Shown here: piece after piece, positions 16,863 through 25,104 of the stretch | Position numbering within the stretch: the stretch's first letter is position 1 | Layout: each line of letters starts with the position of its first letter | NCBI GenBank assembly: GCA_020853755.1 | Contig: JADYYG010000002.1 | Location: 1 to 59,965 of the forward strand | DNA length: 59,965 bases | Direction: 5' to 3' | From: Dehalococcoidia bacterium | GTDB lineage: Bacteria > Chloroflexota > Dehalococcoidia > Tepidiformales > Tepidiformaceae | Program-made: the position numbers and the translations under genes | The notes under the pieces: generated by a model | Told to the model about the DNA's origin: nothing | What the model saw: the letters and a program-made list of their open reading frames with translations, nothing else | Databases searched by the model: none

Positions 16863-17663
16863 TTAGCGCCGGAAGTTCGGCTTCCGCTTCTCGGTGAAGG
16901 CAGCTACGGCCTCGGCGTGGTCCGGCTCCAGCCGCGCGGCCGTGTTCTGGGCGTTCTCGCGCAGCATCACCGAAGGCACGTCCGAGTCTGTCGCGTTCAT
17001 GTCGAGCACGCGCTTCACCCGGGCGACGGCGGCTGGCGCGTGCTGGGCGATCATCTGGCCGAGTTCGACTGCGCGGTCGAGCAGGCGCTCCGGTGCGACA
17101 ACTTCGGAGACGAGGCCAGCGCGTTCGGCTTCGTCTGCTTCGACCATGCGGGCAGTCAGGCACCATTCGCGCGCCCGGCCGAGGCCGACGAGCTGGGGCA
17201 GGAAGTAGGAACTCCCGAGTTCCGGGACGAGCGCCATGCGCACGAAGGCGAACCCGAACTTCGCGTTCTCGCTGGCGATGCGGATGTCCATCGGCAGGAT
17301 GTGCGTCACGCCGACGCCGACGGCCACGCCGTTGACGGCGGCAATCGTGGGCTTCGGCATGCGCCGGAGGAAGGCCACCCAGTTGTCCTCGCCCGCCGTG
17401 GCCGAACCGAGTGCGGCCTTTCCGGCGGCGATCTGCTGGGCCCAGCCGCCGATGTCGGCGCCGGAGCAGTAGGCGCGGCCCGCCCCGGTGAACACCAGCG
17501 CCGAAACCGACGGGTCCGCGTTCGCCCGTTCGACGGCGTCACGCAACTCGAACATCATCTCGTTGTTCCAGGCGTTCAGCCGCTCCGGCCGGTTGAGGGT
17601 GAGGACCGTGACGCTTTCGCGCTGTTCGACGAGGACGTTCTGGTATTCCATGTGCTTACCCAT
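16863..17663 (-). CDS. Enoyl-CoA hydratase/isomerase family protein
   Basis: A 266-residue crotonase-fold enzyme. It has VTVLTLNRPERLNAWNNEM, the first oxyanion-hole segment AGRAYCSGADIGGW, and the second (KPTIAAVNGVAVGVGVTHIL), followed by FAFVRMALVPELGSSYFLPQ where the catalytic Glu is expected. It ends FTEKRKPNFRR, as the family does. ATG 17663 overlaps the end of the Nudix gene by 8 bases; a second ATG at 17651 is possible. It probably acts in beta-oxidation of fatty or related acyl-CoAs. Confidence 0.9.
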   Translation of the reverse strand: MGKHMEYQNVLVEQRESVTVLTLNRPERLNAWNNEMMFELRDAVERANADPSVSALVFTGAGRAYCSGADIGGWAQQIAAGKAALGSATAGEDNWVAFLRRMPKPTIAAVNGVAVGVGVTHILPMDIRIASENAKFGFAFVRMALVPELGSSYFLPQLVGLGRAREWCLTARMVEADEAERAGLVSEVVAPERLLDRAVELGQMIAQHAPAAVARVKRVLDMNATDSDVPSVMLRENAQNTAARLEPDHAEAVAAFTEKRKPNFRR

Positions 17664-18264
17664 CCAGTGAATAGACGGCGCGGACGCCGAAGAGTTGCCA
17701 GCCGGGCCGTCCGCCGCCGGGGCCGTTCGTATCGGGTGCGAGGCCGTGGTGGTCTTCGGCGGCGAGCGCCTTCTCGATCGCCCAGCGCGAGAGCCCCTGG
17801 ACTGCGTCCATGCGGGTCATTTCGTCGAGGCTGAAGAAGCCGGCATTGGCGATTTCGTCGCCGTCGAAGCGGGGTTCCCCGCCGAGGGATTCGAGCCGGA
17901 AGATGACGTAGATGTTCGTGCTCGGGCCGCCCAGCGAACCGCCGAGCGAGTGGCGGAAGGCGATGACGTCGCGCACGCGCGCTTCGATGCCGGACTCTTC
18001 GAGCACTTCGCGTTCGACGGCTTCGGAGAGCGGTTCGTCGTGTTCGGCGTACCCGCCGGGGATCTGCCATGAGCCGGCGAAGGGGTTCTGGCCGCGCTGG
18101 ACGAGCAGCGCCTTTCCATCGCGGACGACCACGCCGGCGCAGCCAATCGAGAAGTCGCCGTAGTGGATGTAGGTGCAGGACGGGCAGGCCGGGCGTTCGC
18201 GGCCGCCGTCGAGTTTGGTGGTGAGGGTCATCGAACAGCGAGGACAGTAAGTAGGGGTAGCCAT
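17656..18264 (-). CDS. Nudix hydrolase with N-terminal zinc ribbon
   Basis: A 202-residue protein. Cys7-x2-Cys10 and Cys27-x2-Cys30 (YCPRCSM, ACPSCTY) form a zinc ribbon. The Nudix box follows as GGYAEHDEPLSEAVEREVLE then ESGI, matching GX5EX7REUXEEXGU, preceded by LLVQRGQNPFAGSWQIPGG. Such proteins hydrolyse nucleoside diphosphates linked to another moiety; the exact substrate is not evident. TATACT (18273-18278, minus strand) ends 8 bases before ATG, so it is nearly leaderless. It is translationally coupled to the downstream enoyl-CoA hydratase. Confidence 0.88.
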   Translation of the reverse strand: MATPTYCPRCSMTLTTKLDGGRERPACPSCTYIHYGDFSIGCAGVVVRDGKALLVQRGQNPFAGSWQIPGGYAEHDEPLSEAVEREVLEESGIEARVRDVIAFRHSLGGSLGGPSTNIYVIFRLESLGGEPRFDGDEIANAGFFSLDEMTRMDAVQGLSRWAIEKALAAEDHHGLAPDTNGPGGGRPGWQLFGVRAVYSLDG

Positions 18265-18472
18265 GTGCGGGGAGTATAGAACGTGAGTGCCGGTGACGTG
18301 GCGTGCGCGTTTCGTCACCCGGTTTCGGTCGCCCGCGCCGCGGGTCAATGCGGGGTCAAATCCTTAGAAAGCTCACAGGAACTCCCAATGTGGCGCTCAT
18401 GACCACTCTCGAACATAGCGGTTGTCCGGCACGCACGGCCCCCGGGCCAGACCCAGCCGGGCAAGGAGAACC

Positions 18473-19243
18473 ATGGCACAGAACATCAACAAGAACAGGC
18501 TCATCTCGATGGGCGCCGGAGTGGCCGCCGTCGCGGCGATCGCCGGCGGCACGCTCTTCGCGCTCGGCAGCAACAACGGCTCCTCCTCGGCCCTCGGCCT
18601 GAGCGACAGCCAGCTGCAGACCATCGCCACCAACGTTGCCGCGACCCCCGAGGAAGACCGCGACGCATACCTCGAAAAGCTCGCCGCCAACCTCGGCGTG
18701 GACGTCCAGAAGCTGAAGGACGCCATCAAGACCACGAACCTCCAGGTCCTCGACGAGAAGGTCGCCGACGGTTCGGTGACCGAGGAGCAGGCGGACAAGA
18801 TGCGCGAACGCATCGAAGAGGGCGGCGCGTTCTTCTTCGGCATGGGCGGCCGTGGCGGCCACGGTGGACCGGACGGCATGGGCGGGCCCAGCGGCATGCA
18901 CATGGGCGCCGGCCTCGAAGGCCTCGCTGGCTTCCTCGGCGTCGACGAGGCGACCCTTCGCACCGAACTGGGCACGAAGTCGCTCGCGGACATCGCCGCG
19001 GAGCATGGCAGGTCGCGCGACGAGCTGAAGGCGTTCCTCACCGAGAACGCGAAGACCGCGCTCGCCGGCCTCGTGGCCGACGGGAAGATCACCCAGGAGC
19101 AGGCCGACGAGCGGCTCAGCGACTTCACCAGCCACCTCGACGACCAGATCGACGAAGTGCACACCCAGGATGGGCACGGCCCGCGCGGCGGCATGCAGCG
19201 CGATGGCGCCGCGCCCTCCAGCAGCCAGGCACCGGTGAACTAA
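18473..19243 (+). CDS. Exported helical protein with duplicated DUF2680-like segments
   Basis: A 256-residue protein from ATG 18473, with AAGGAG 5 bases upstream. Residues 9-30 form a signal or anchor helix (LISMGAGVAAVAAIAGGTLF). Two homologous helical segments follow: LGVDVQKLKDAI with VADGSVTEEQADKMRERI, and LGVDEATLRTEL with VADGKITQEQADERLSDF. A Gly/His/Met-rich linker (GMGGRGGHGGPDGMGG) lies between them. The pattern LGVxxxxL...G.IT.EQAD resembles DUF2680/YckD-type extracytoplasmic proteins of unknown role. The Met/His-rich linker could bind metal; that is speculation. Confidence 0.75.
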   Translation: MAQNINKNRLISMGAGVAAVAAIAGGTLFALGSNNGSSSALGLSDSQLQTIATNVAATPEEDRDAYLEKLAANLGVDVQKLKDAIKTTNLQVLDEKVADGSVTEEQADKMRERIEEGGAFFFGMGGRGGHGGPDGMGGPSGMHMGAGLEGLAGFLGVDEATLRTELGTKSLADIAAEHGRSRDELKAFLTENAKTALAGLVADGKITQEQADERLSDFTSHLDDQIDEVHTQDGHGPRGGMQRDGAAPSSSQAPVN

Positions 19244-19268
19244 CCCTCCGGTTCACCCGCCACGAAGC

Positions 19269-19300
19269 GAGAAGGGACGTCCCGGCGGGCGTCCCTTCTC
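19269..19300 (+). terminator. Hairpin terminator after the DUF2680-like gene
   Basis: Perfect 11-bp arms GAGAAGGGACG (19269-19279) and CGTCCCTTCTC (19290-19300) around a 10-base GC-rich loop, 25 bases after the stop. The T-tract is weak (CATTGG follows), so termination may be factor-assisted. Confidence 0.6.
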
Positions 19301-19334
19301 CATTGGCCGAACGCGAGCCGCCTCAAAAGGGGTA

Positions 19335-19363
19335 TTGACAGATTAGAACATACGTTCTAATCT
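19335..19363 (+). promoter_or_regulatory. SOS promoter: LexA box between -35 and -10
   Basis: Consensus TTGACA (19335-19340), a 17-base spacer and TAATCT (19358-19363). The spacer is almost filled by a palindrome with arms ATTAGAAC and GTTCTAAT around ATAC (19342-19361). Its core GAAC-N4-GTTC is the Bacillus/actinobacterial-type LexA box. LexA bound here would block RNA polymerase, so the downstream Y-family-like gene is predicted to be DNA-damage inducible. Confidence 0.8.
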
Positions 19364-19390
19364 CGAACAATCCTGAACAGGAATATCGAG

Positions 19391-20308
19391 ATGCGCTACG
19401 CCGTCCTCAGCTTCCCCCGCCTGCCCATCCAGCTTGCCCGCCGGCTCCGCGCCGATACCGTGAAGCCGCTCGGACTCCTTCGCGGCAGCGGAGATGGGGC
19501 CCTCCTCGCCGCCGTCTCCGTCGAAGCGTCGGCTGGCGGCGTGGAAGCCGGGATGACGGTCTCCCAGGCTCGCCAGCGCTGTCCCGGCATCGAATTCGCG
19601 CCCGAACAGCCCGCCCGCGTGCTGGCAGCCCTGGAAGCCGTCGCCGCTATCATCCGCACCCGCGCGACACCGCATGTCGCGATTCTGTCGCGAAACGAAC
19701 TTGTTCTCTCCCTCGACAGCCTCGACTCTTCCTTCGCCGATGAAGGCGCAGCGGCGCTCTCCATCGTTGGCCTGGCGCGGAACTGGAGCGGGCTCGATGT
19801 GCGCTGTGCGGTCGCGTCCAGCATCGCGGAGGCTTCGGCCGCTGCCCGGACGGCGCGGCGCTTCCCGGTGCTCTGCCCCCCGAACGAGGCCGCACCTGAA
19901 CCGTTGCCCCGCTTCGAACCGCTGAGCGCCCGCTTCGCCTGGGATGCTCCCGTCGCCGCGGAAGCGGTGAACAGCCGCATTGCACGGCTCGGCGCTACGC
20001 TCGCGGCGACTGCTCCTGCCTGGCCCCAGAGCTACCGCGAAGTGCGGCTCGAAGTCCGCTACGGCAGCGCCAGCCGCGTCTTCACGCTTCGGCCCGAGGC
20101 GCCGCTCCACACGGTCCACGAGGCGCTCTCGCTCATTCGCACGCGTGTTCCCCTTGCCGAACTGGCGGGCGCGACCGAGGTGCGCTTCACCCTCGCGATG
20201 CCCGGCCCGGACCTCCGCATCGACCTCTGGCGCGCCCCGGTAGCCACGCTCCACCAGCTCACGGGCCCGGCGTTGCCCGTCCAGCGGCGGCTCCTTCGCG
20301 CCAGCTGA
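19391..20308 (+). CDS. ImuB-like, catalytically inactive Y-family polymerase homologue
   Basis: A 305-residue protein with the architecture of a shortened ImuB. The N-terminus (MRYAVLSFPRLPIQLARR) matches ImuB/DinP palm starts, and the region GGVEAGMTVSQARQRCPGIE corresponds to the fingers motif G-x-R-x-G-M...A...CP. The C-terminal 80 residues (SYREVRLEVRYG, then TEVRFTLAMPGPDLRIDLW) resemble a little-finger domain. Palm acidic residues needed for catalysis are not evident, and the helix-hairpin-helix linker seems to be missing, so length is well below the usual 450-530. No imuA or dnaE2 is adjacent. A LexA box covers its promoter, supporting a role in SOS mutagenesis, probably as a bridging protein. 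Function is inferred. Confidence 0.68.
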   Translation: MRYAVLSFPRLPIQLARRLRADTVKPLGLLRGSGDGALLAAVSVEASAGGVEAGMTVSQARQRCPGIEFAPEQPARVLAALEAVAAIIRTRATPHVAILSRNELVLSLDSLDSSFADEGAAALSIVGLARNWSGLDVRCAVASSIAEASAAARTARRFPVLCPPNEAAPEPLPRFEPLSARFAWDAPVAAEAVNSRIARLGATLAATAPAWPQSYREVRLEVRYGSASRVFTLRPEAPLHTVHEALSLIRTRVPLAELAGATEVRFTLAMPGPDLRIDLWRAPVATLHQLTGPALPVQRRLLRAS

Positions 20309-20358
20309 GAGCGCCCGGGTGGTTCGCCAGCGGTCTCCCTCCAGCGCACAATGCCGCG

Positions 20359-20781
20359 ATGGATCCGTGGTCGTGTCCCGCCTGTGGCCGGGAGTTCTTC
20401 GCCCGTCGCGCCCACGTCTGTGCCCCGGCCCTTTCGGCCGACAGCTACTTCGCCGGTCGCCCACCGGAAGAGCGCGCCATCTTCGAAGCCGTGCGCGGAC
20501 ACCTCGCTAGCCTCGGCCCGGTCATCATTGAGCCGGTGAACGTCGGCATCTTCTTCAAAGGCCGCTCGAACTTCGTCGAGATCCGGCCGAAGAAGCGCTG
20601 GGTCGATGTCACCTTCGGTCTCAACCGCCTGCTGACGAACCCGCGCATCAGCCGCACCATGCGCTCGCGCACGGCGCGCACGTTCTATGCGGTGCGCGTT
20701 ACGAGCGCGGCGGAGATTGATGACGAACTCCGCGAATGGCTGACCGAGAGCTACTTCGAAGTCGGCATGCCCGGTTCGTGA
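20359..20781 (+). CDS. DUF5655 domain protein with N-terminal zinc finger
   Basis: A 140-residue protein. The N-terminus has a C2HC-like finger (SCPACGREFFARRAHVCAP). The rest matches DUF5655: IFEAVRGHLASLGPVIIEPV, VGIFFKGRSNFVEIRPKKRW and VDVTFGLNRLLTNPRISR, ending with a DDELREWLTESY helix. The family often appears near transport or restriction genes, but its function is unknown. CACAAT ends 6 bases before ATG, so it is predicted leaderless. Confidence 0.75.
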   Translation: MDPWSCPACGREFFARRAHVCAPALSADSYFAGRPPEERAIFEAVRGHLASLGPVIIEPVNVGIFFKGRSNFVEIRPKKRWVDVTFGLNRLLTNPRISRTMRSRTARTFYAVRVTSAAEIDDELREWLTESYFEVGMPGS

Positions 20782-20879
20782 CGCGGCGAACCGTCGCCGG
20801 GGGACTGAGCGAGCGCGCAGCGGCTGGTACACTGGCAGTCCGCCCACCCGGGCGCCCCACCCACCCCTGAGGACTTGAG

Positions 20880-23573
20880 ATGACTACGCAGACGCCTGGC
20901 TCGACCCTACCCCCTGCCTACGAGCCGGCCAGTGTAGAAAGCCGCATCTACGCCATGTGGGAGGAAGCCGGCCACTTCCAGCCGAAGATCGACCCGGACC
21001 GCGAGCCGTACACCATCGTCATGCCGCCGCCGAACGTGACCGGCGAACTGCACCTTGGCCACGGCCTCGAAGACACGATTACCGACATCCTCGTCCGCTG
21101 GCACCGCATGCAGGGCGACCCGACCCTCTGGCTGCCCGGAGAAGACCACGCCGGCATCGCCACCCAGAACGTGATCGAACGCGAACTGGCGAAGGAAGGC
21201 ATCACCCGCCAGGAACTCGGCCGCAAGGCGTTCGTCGAGCGCACGTGGATGTGGGTGCGTAAGTACCGCAGCCGCATCGCCGACCAGCACCGCAAGCTCG
21301 GCGCCAGCGCCGACTGGTCGCGAAACACTTTCACCCTCGACCCGGGCATCGTGAAGGCGGTCCGCACCACCTTCGTGAACCTCTACAAGCAGGGCCTCAT
21401 CTACCGCGGCCTGCGCATGATCAACTGGTGCCCGCGTTGCGAAACCGCCCTCAGCGACCTCGAAGTCGACTACGTGGAGCAGGCCGCCAAGCTCTACTTC
21501 ATCCGCTACCCCGTCGTCGGCGAAGGCGGCATGCCGTTGCCCGCCTTCGTCACGGTGGCGACGACTCGCCCCGAGACGATGGTCGGCGACACCGGCGTGG
21601 CCGTGAACCCGGCCGACGAGCGGTACGAGGAGGTGCGCGGCCGTGGCCTCCTCCTGCCGATCATGGGCCGCGAAATCCCCATCGTCTCGGACGATGCGGT
21701 GAAGCCCGAGTTCGGCACCGGCGCCGTGAAAGTGACTCCCGGCCACGACCCGAACGACTGGGAGATCGGCCAGCGGCACGACCTGCCGGTCATCGTCGCC
21801 ATCGACCTGCAGGGGAAGATGAACGACGAGGCAGGCCCCTACGCGGGCCTCGGCGTCGAAGAGGCGCGCGCGGCCATCCTTCGCGACCTCGAAGACGAGG
21901 GCTTCCTCGACCACGTGGAGGACTACACCCACAGCGTCGGCGTCTGCAGCCGCTGCAAGACGGTGCTCCAGCCGCTCCCGAGCGAGCAGTGGTGGCTGGC
22001 CGTCAACAAGGAGTACGAACCCGGCCATTCGATGGCGGGCGACGCCATTCGCGCCGTGACCGAGGGCCGCATCGGCATCGTCCCCCAGCGGTTCGAGAAG
22101 GTGTACCTGAACTGGATGGAGAACATCCGCGACTGGTGCATCAGCCGCCAGCTCTGGTGGGGCCACCAGATCCCGGTCTGGTATTGCGAAAACAAGCACG
22201 TCATCTGCCAGGTCGAAGACCCGCAGCGCTGCCCCGAATGCGACGGCGCGCTCCGCCAGGACCAGGACGTGCTCGACACGTGGTTCAGTGCGGGGCTTGC
22301 CCCGCACGCCGACCTTGGCTGGCCGGATGACAGCGAGGACCTGCGCTACTTCTACCCGACGGCCGACATGCAGATGGGCTACGACATCATGTTCTTCTGG
22401 TGCGCCCGGATGATCATGTTCGGCCTCTACAACATGCGCGGCCTCGGCGAAGAACGCTCGATGCCGTTCCGAAACGTCCTCTTCCACGGCCTGATTCGCG
22501 ATGCGAAGGGCGAGAAGATGACGAAGTCGCGCGGAAACGTGGTCGACCCGCTCGTTTCGGCTGCGACCTACGGCGCCGACGCGTTCCGCTTCGCGGTCAT
22601 CACCGGGGCCACCCTCGGCGCGGACCAGAAGTACAGCGATGACCGGCTGGCCTCGGCCCGGAACTTCGCGAACAAGCTCTGGAACACCGCGCGCTTCGTC
22701 TTCATGAAACTGGGCGACCGCAGCGTGAAGCGCCCGCACCCGCTCGACCGCGAGACGCTCGCCCTTGAAGACCGCTGGATCCTCTCGCGCCTCGAACAGC
22801 TCGAGATCGACGTCGACTCGCTCCTCCGCGCCTACCAGCTCGGCGAATGCGGCCGCCAGATCGAGGACTTCCTTCGCGGCGAGTTCTGCGACTGGTACAT
22901 CGAGATGGTGAAGCCGCGGCTCACCAGCGGCGATGAGCGCCCGCTGAAGGTGCTCGTCCACGTCCTCGACCACGGCCTGCGCATGCTCCACCCGTTCATG
23001 CCGTTCGTGACCGAAGAACTCTGGCAGGCCCTTCGCGCCCACATCGACGACGACCTGGCGAGCCAGCTCATCGTCGCCTGGTTCCCGAAGAGCGGGAACA
23101 ACTGGAAGGACGCCGCCGCCGAGGCCGGGATGGACCACGTCATTGAGGTGAACCGGACCATCCGCAACATCCGCGCGGAAAAGAAGCTCGAAGCCGGCGC
23201 CCGCCCTCAGGTGGTTCTCCGCGCTTCCGGCTACCGCGACGCCCTGGTGGAGACGTCCGCCGCCACCGGGTTCACCTCACGCGTGGACCTGCAGGTGCTC
23301 GCTGCCGATGCGCCGGTCCCGGCGGGCGAATGGGCCTTCGGGCGCGTCGCCGACACCGAGGTGGCGGTCGCCCTCCCGCAGGTCGACGCGGCGGCCGAGC
23401 GCGCACGGCTCGAAAAGGAGTTGGGCGAAGCCTCGGCGCACGCCGAGCGGCTGGAGAAGCAGCTGGCGAACGAGACCTTCCGCGCGAAAGCCCCGGCACA
23501 CGTCATCCAGGGCATGGAAACCACCCTCGCAGAGACCAGGGAGAAGATTGCGGGGCTCCGGGAGCGACTCTAG
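20880..23573 (+). CDS. valS: Valyl-tRNA synthetase
   Basis: An 897-residue class Ia synthetase that charges tRNA-Val. HIGH is HLGH at residues 58-61 (PPPNVTGELHLGH) and KMSKS is KMTKS at 546-550. The connective editing domain carries the TTRPETMVGDTGVAV signature. CxxC zinc-ribbon-like pairs appear at CPRCE, CSRCK and CPECD. The C-terminal coiled-coil arm (ERARLEKELGEASAHAERLE) distinguishes ValRS from IleRS/LeuRS. A TACACT -10 (20827-20832) lies about 50 bases upstream, and GAGGAC precedes ATG. There is no T-box-like leader in the short upstream region. Confidence 0.97.
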   Translation: MTTQTPGSTLPPAYEPASVESRIYAMWEEAGHFQPKIDPDREPYTIVMPPPNVTGELHLGHGLEDTITDILVRWHRMQGDPTLWLPGEDHAGIATQNVIERELAKEGITRQELGRKAFVERTWMWVRKYRSRIADQHRKLGASADWSRNTFTLDPGIVKAVRTTFVNLYKQGLIYRGLRMINWCPRCETALSDLEVDYVEQAAKLYFIRYPVVGEGGMPLPAFVTVATTRPETMVGDTGVAVNPADERYEEVRGRGLLLPIMGREIPIVSDDAVKPEFGTGAVKVTPGHDPNDWEIGQRHDLPVIVAIDLQGKMNDEAGPYAGLGVEEARAAILRDLEDEGFLDHVEDYTHSVGVCSRCKTVLQPLPSEQWWLAVNKEYEPGHSMAGDAIRAVTEGRIGIVPQRFEKVYLNWMENIRDWCISRQLWWGHQIPVWYCENKHVICQVEDPQRCPECDGALRQDQDVLDTWFSAGLAPHADLGWPDDSEDLRYFYPTADMQMGYDIMFFWCARMIMFGLYNMRGLGEERSMPFRNVLFHGLIRDAKGEKMTKSRGNVVDPLVSAATYGADAFRFAVITGATLGADQKYSDDRLASARNFANKLWNTARFVFMKLGDRSVKRPHPLDRETLALEDRWILSRLEQLEIDVDSLLRAYQLGECGRQIEDFLRGEFCDWYIEMVKPRLTSGDERPLKVLVHVLDHGLRMLHPFMPFVTEELWQALRAHIDDDLASQLIVAWFPKSGNNWKDAAAEAGMDHVIEVNRTIRNIRAEKKLEAGARPQVVLRASGYRDALVETSAATGFTSRVDLQVLAADAPVPAGEWAFGRVADTEVAVALPQVDAAAERARLEKELGEASAHAERLEKQLANETFRAKAPAHVIQGMETTLAETREKIAGLRERL

Positions 23574-23574
23574 C

Positions 23575-23606
23575 GATTTTGGATTTCGGATTGCGGATTT
23601 TGGATT
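23575..23606 (+). repeat. 32-bp GGATT-type repeat, copy 1
   Basis: GATTTTGGATTTCGG followed by ATTGCGGATTTTGGATT-type text, immediately after the valS stop. It is identical over 32 bases to the reverse complement of the third copy (23966-23997), so the two bracket the GNAT remnant as inverted repeats. Confidence 0.85.
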
Positions 23607-23613
23607 AGGCCCG

Positions 23614-23885
23614 CTATTGGCGAGGCTGAGTGGCTGCCTGGGTGGCTGTTGCCAGCGGGAGGATGAGCCGGAGCGGCGCGTCCGGGACAGCTTTGAAGCC
23701 CATCCGGGCATAGAAGGCCGCGGCGGGCTCGTCGATGGCGTCCACGACCACGGCGAAGATGGCGAGGGTCTGGCTGGCTGCGATGATTCGCTTCAGAGCA
23801 TCGACGAGCAGCAGTTCACCCAGCCCCTGGCCGCGCATGCGAACATCCCGGGCCAGCCGTCCGAGAAGCACTGCGGGGTGCTTCC
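23614..23885 (-). pseudogene. C-terminal remnant of a GNAT acetyltransferase
   Basis: Minus-strand reading gives about 85 residues with the second half of a GNAT fold: AVLLGRLARDVRMRGQGLGE (the acetyl-CoA-binding R/Q-x-x-G-x-G loop), LLLVDALKRIIAASQTLAIF and EPAAAFYARMGFKAVPDAPL, then LILPL. This resembles TacT-type GNAT toxins. The N-terminal half, with the substrate-binding strands, is absent: the coding text runs straight into repeat copy 2 at 23886-23919. No valid start or partner antitoxin is present, so it is a truncated gene. Confidence 0.75.
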
Positions 23886-23919
23886 ATTTTGGATTTCGGA
23901 TTGCGGATTGCGGATTGAG
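23886..23919 (+). repeat. GGATT-type repeat, copy 2
   Basis: ATTTTGGATTTCGGATTGCG followed by further GGATT units, a direct repeat of copy 1 with two changes. It marks the broken end of the GNAT remnant. Confidence 0.8.
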
Positions 23920-23965
23920 ACGTAGGTCAGAGCGCCATCGTGGCCGGTTCTCGCTCATTCTCACC

Positions 23966-23997
23966 AATCCAAAATCCGCAATCCGAAATCCAAAATC
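23966..23997 (-). repeat. 32-bp GGATT-type repeat, copy 3 (inverted)
   Basis: The reverse complement of this stretch equals copy 1 over 32 bases. It ends just before the stop of the PHB-depolymerase-like gene at 24001. About 45 bases of unassigned sequence separate it from copy 2. Confidence 0.85.
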
Positions 23998-24000
23998 TGC

Positions 24001-24945
24001 TCATCGTCTGATGCGGCTGAACAAGTCCCAGATGAGTTCGCTGGCGTTGATGTCGTGGGTTGTAGGGCCGATGCCGCCGGTGTTGTCTTCGGCGCCGGGC
24101 CAGGTGTGGCCGCCGCCTTCGATGGTGTAGAAGACCACCGGGGCGCCCTCGCACCCGAAGTAGGCTTCGCGCCGGACCTCGCTCGTCACCCATTCGACCT
24201 CGGGCGTTTCGGGACAACCGTTGTGCCGCGCCCACTCAGTCACGGCTTCGGGCGCCGATTCGTACGGGACGTTGTAGTCGCCTGTGCCGTGGAAGGTGAT
24301 GACTGCCACCGGCGGGCCTTCGCACCCCTGGAAGACGATGCCGGCGACCGGCGCGACCCCGGCGAACTGGTTCGAAAGGTAGCAGCCGGCCTGGGCCGCC
24401 ATCTGCCCGCCGTTTGAGAGCCCGGCGGCGAACACCCGGCCAGGATCGATGCAGAACTGCGACTCAACGTAGTCGACCATCTGCGAGACCGCGCCAACAT
24501 CGTCGATGCCGTCTTCGGCGTAAACACCGGCGATGTCCCATTGCTGCGGGTAGCTGCCGCCCTCAGGGGAAACAAGGATGAAGCCCTCGCGGTCGGAGAT
24601 CACCGGGAAGCCGCTGTAGGCATCCTGCTCTTCGGCGGTGCGGGCCTGCCCGTGGAAGTTGAACACCGCCGGGACGAGCGACTGGCCGTCGTAGCCGGGC
24701 GGCACGTGGATGCGGAACGAACGCATGCCCTCGGGGCGTTCGACGGCGTCGATGTAATCCCCGGGGCCACGGTCGTAACAGCCGAGTCGCGCCGGCTCGG
24801 GGATGCCCGAATCGATGAGCCCCGCGGCGAGGCTGCCGGAGAGCGAGCCAGCCTCGGGCGCATCGTCGTGTTCGCCCGTGGGCGGTTGGCCACCGGAACA
24901 AGCGACGAGCAGGGCAGCTGCGGAGAGCAAGGCGAGCAATCGCAT
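24001..24945 (-). CDS. LpqC/PHB-depolymerase-like lipoprotein esterase
   Basis: A 314-residue exported alpha/beta hydrolase. The signal RLLALLSAAALLVAC ends in a lipobox (LVAC), so the enzyme is a membrane-anchored lipoprotein. The nucleophile is in GLSNGGQMA and the catalytic His in IEGGGHTWPGAED, both typical of LpqC and PHB-depolymerase-like esterases. RSFRIHVPPGYDG and VFNFHGQARTAEEQ are the family start and oxyanion region. Extra cysteines (FCIDPGR, GCYLSNQ, QGCEGPP, NGCPET, YFGCEG) suggest disulfides. GATACT on the minus strand (24953-24958) ends 7 bases before ATG, so the mRNA is probably leaderless. Confidence 0.88.
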   Translation of the reverse strand: MRLLALLSAAALLVACSGGQPPTGEHDDAPEAGSLSGSLAAGLIDSGIPEPARLGCYDRGPGDYIDAVERPEGMRSFRIHVPPGYDGQSLVPAVFNFHGQARTAEEQDAYSGFPVISDREGFILVSPEGGSYPQQWDIAGVYAEDGIDDVGAVSQMVDYVESQFCIDPGRVFAAGLSNGGQMAAQAGCYLSNQFAGVAPVAGIVFQGCEGPPVAVITFHGTGDYNVPYESAPEAVTEWARHNGCPETPEVEWVTSEVRREAYFGCEGAPVVFYTIEGGGHTWPGAEDNTGGIGPTTHDINASELIWDLFSRIRR

Positions 24946-25104
24946 CACAGGAAGTATCGTCCGTTTGCAGGGAAAGACGCCGCCAAGGGCCGAACTTTCT
25001 CGACTTCACACGTGAACCGGGGGTAGAGTATGTTCGAGCGTGAGTTGAGTGCCCGCCCATTCGAGTACGAACCACAGCCAATTCCGAATGCGAGGGGAAC
25101 TTTC

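Noticed and set aside
18265..18472. A possible ECF-type promoter (GGAACT followed by a candidate -10) before the DUF2680-like gene.
   Set aside because: The -10 part does not match, and one GGAAC hexamer is common by chance.
20907..23138. A 743-codon open frame on the minus strand opposite valS.
   Set aside because: It is a GC-rich shadow frame inside a clear, full-length valS with all catalytic motifs, and its protein has no recognisable motifs and skewed composition.
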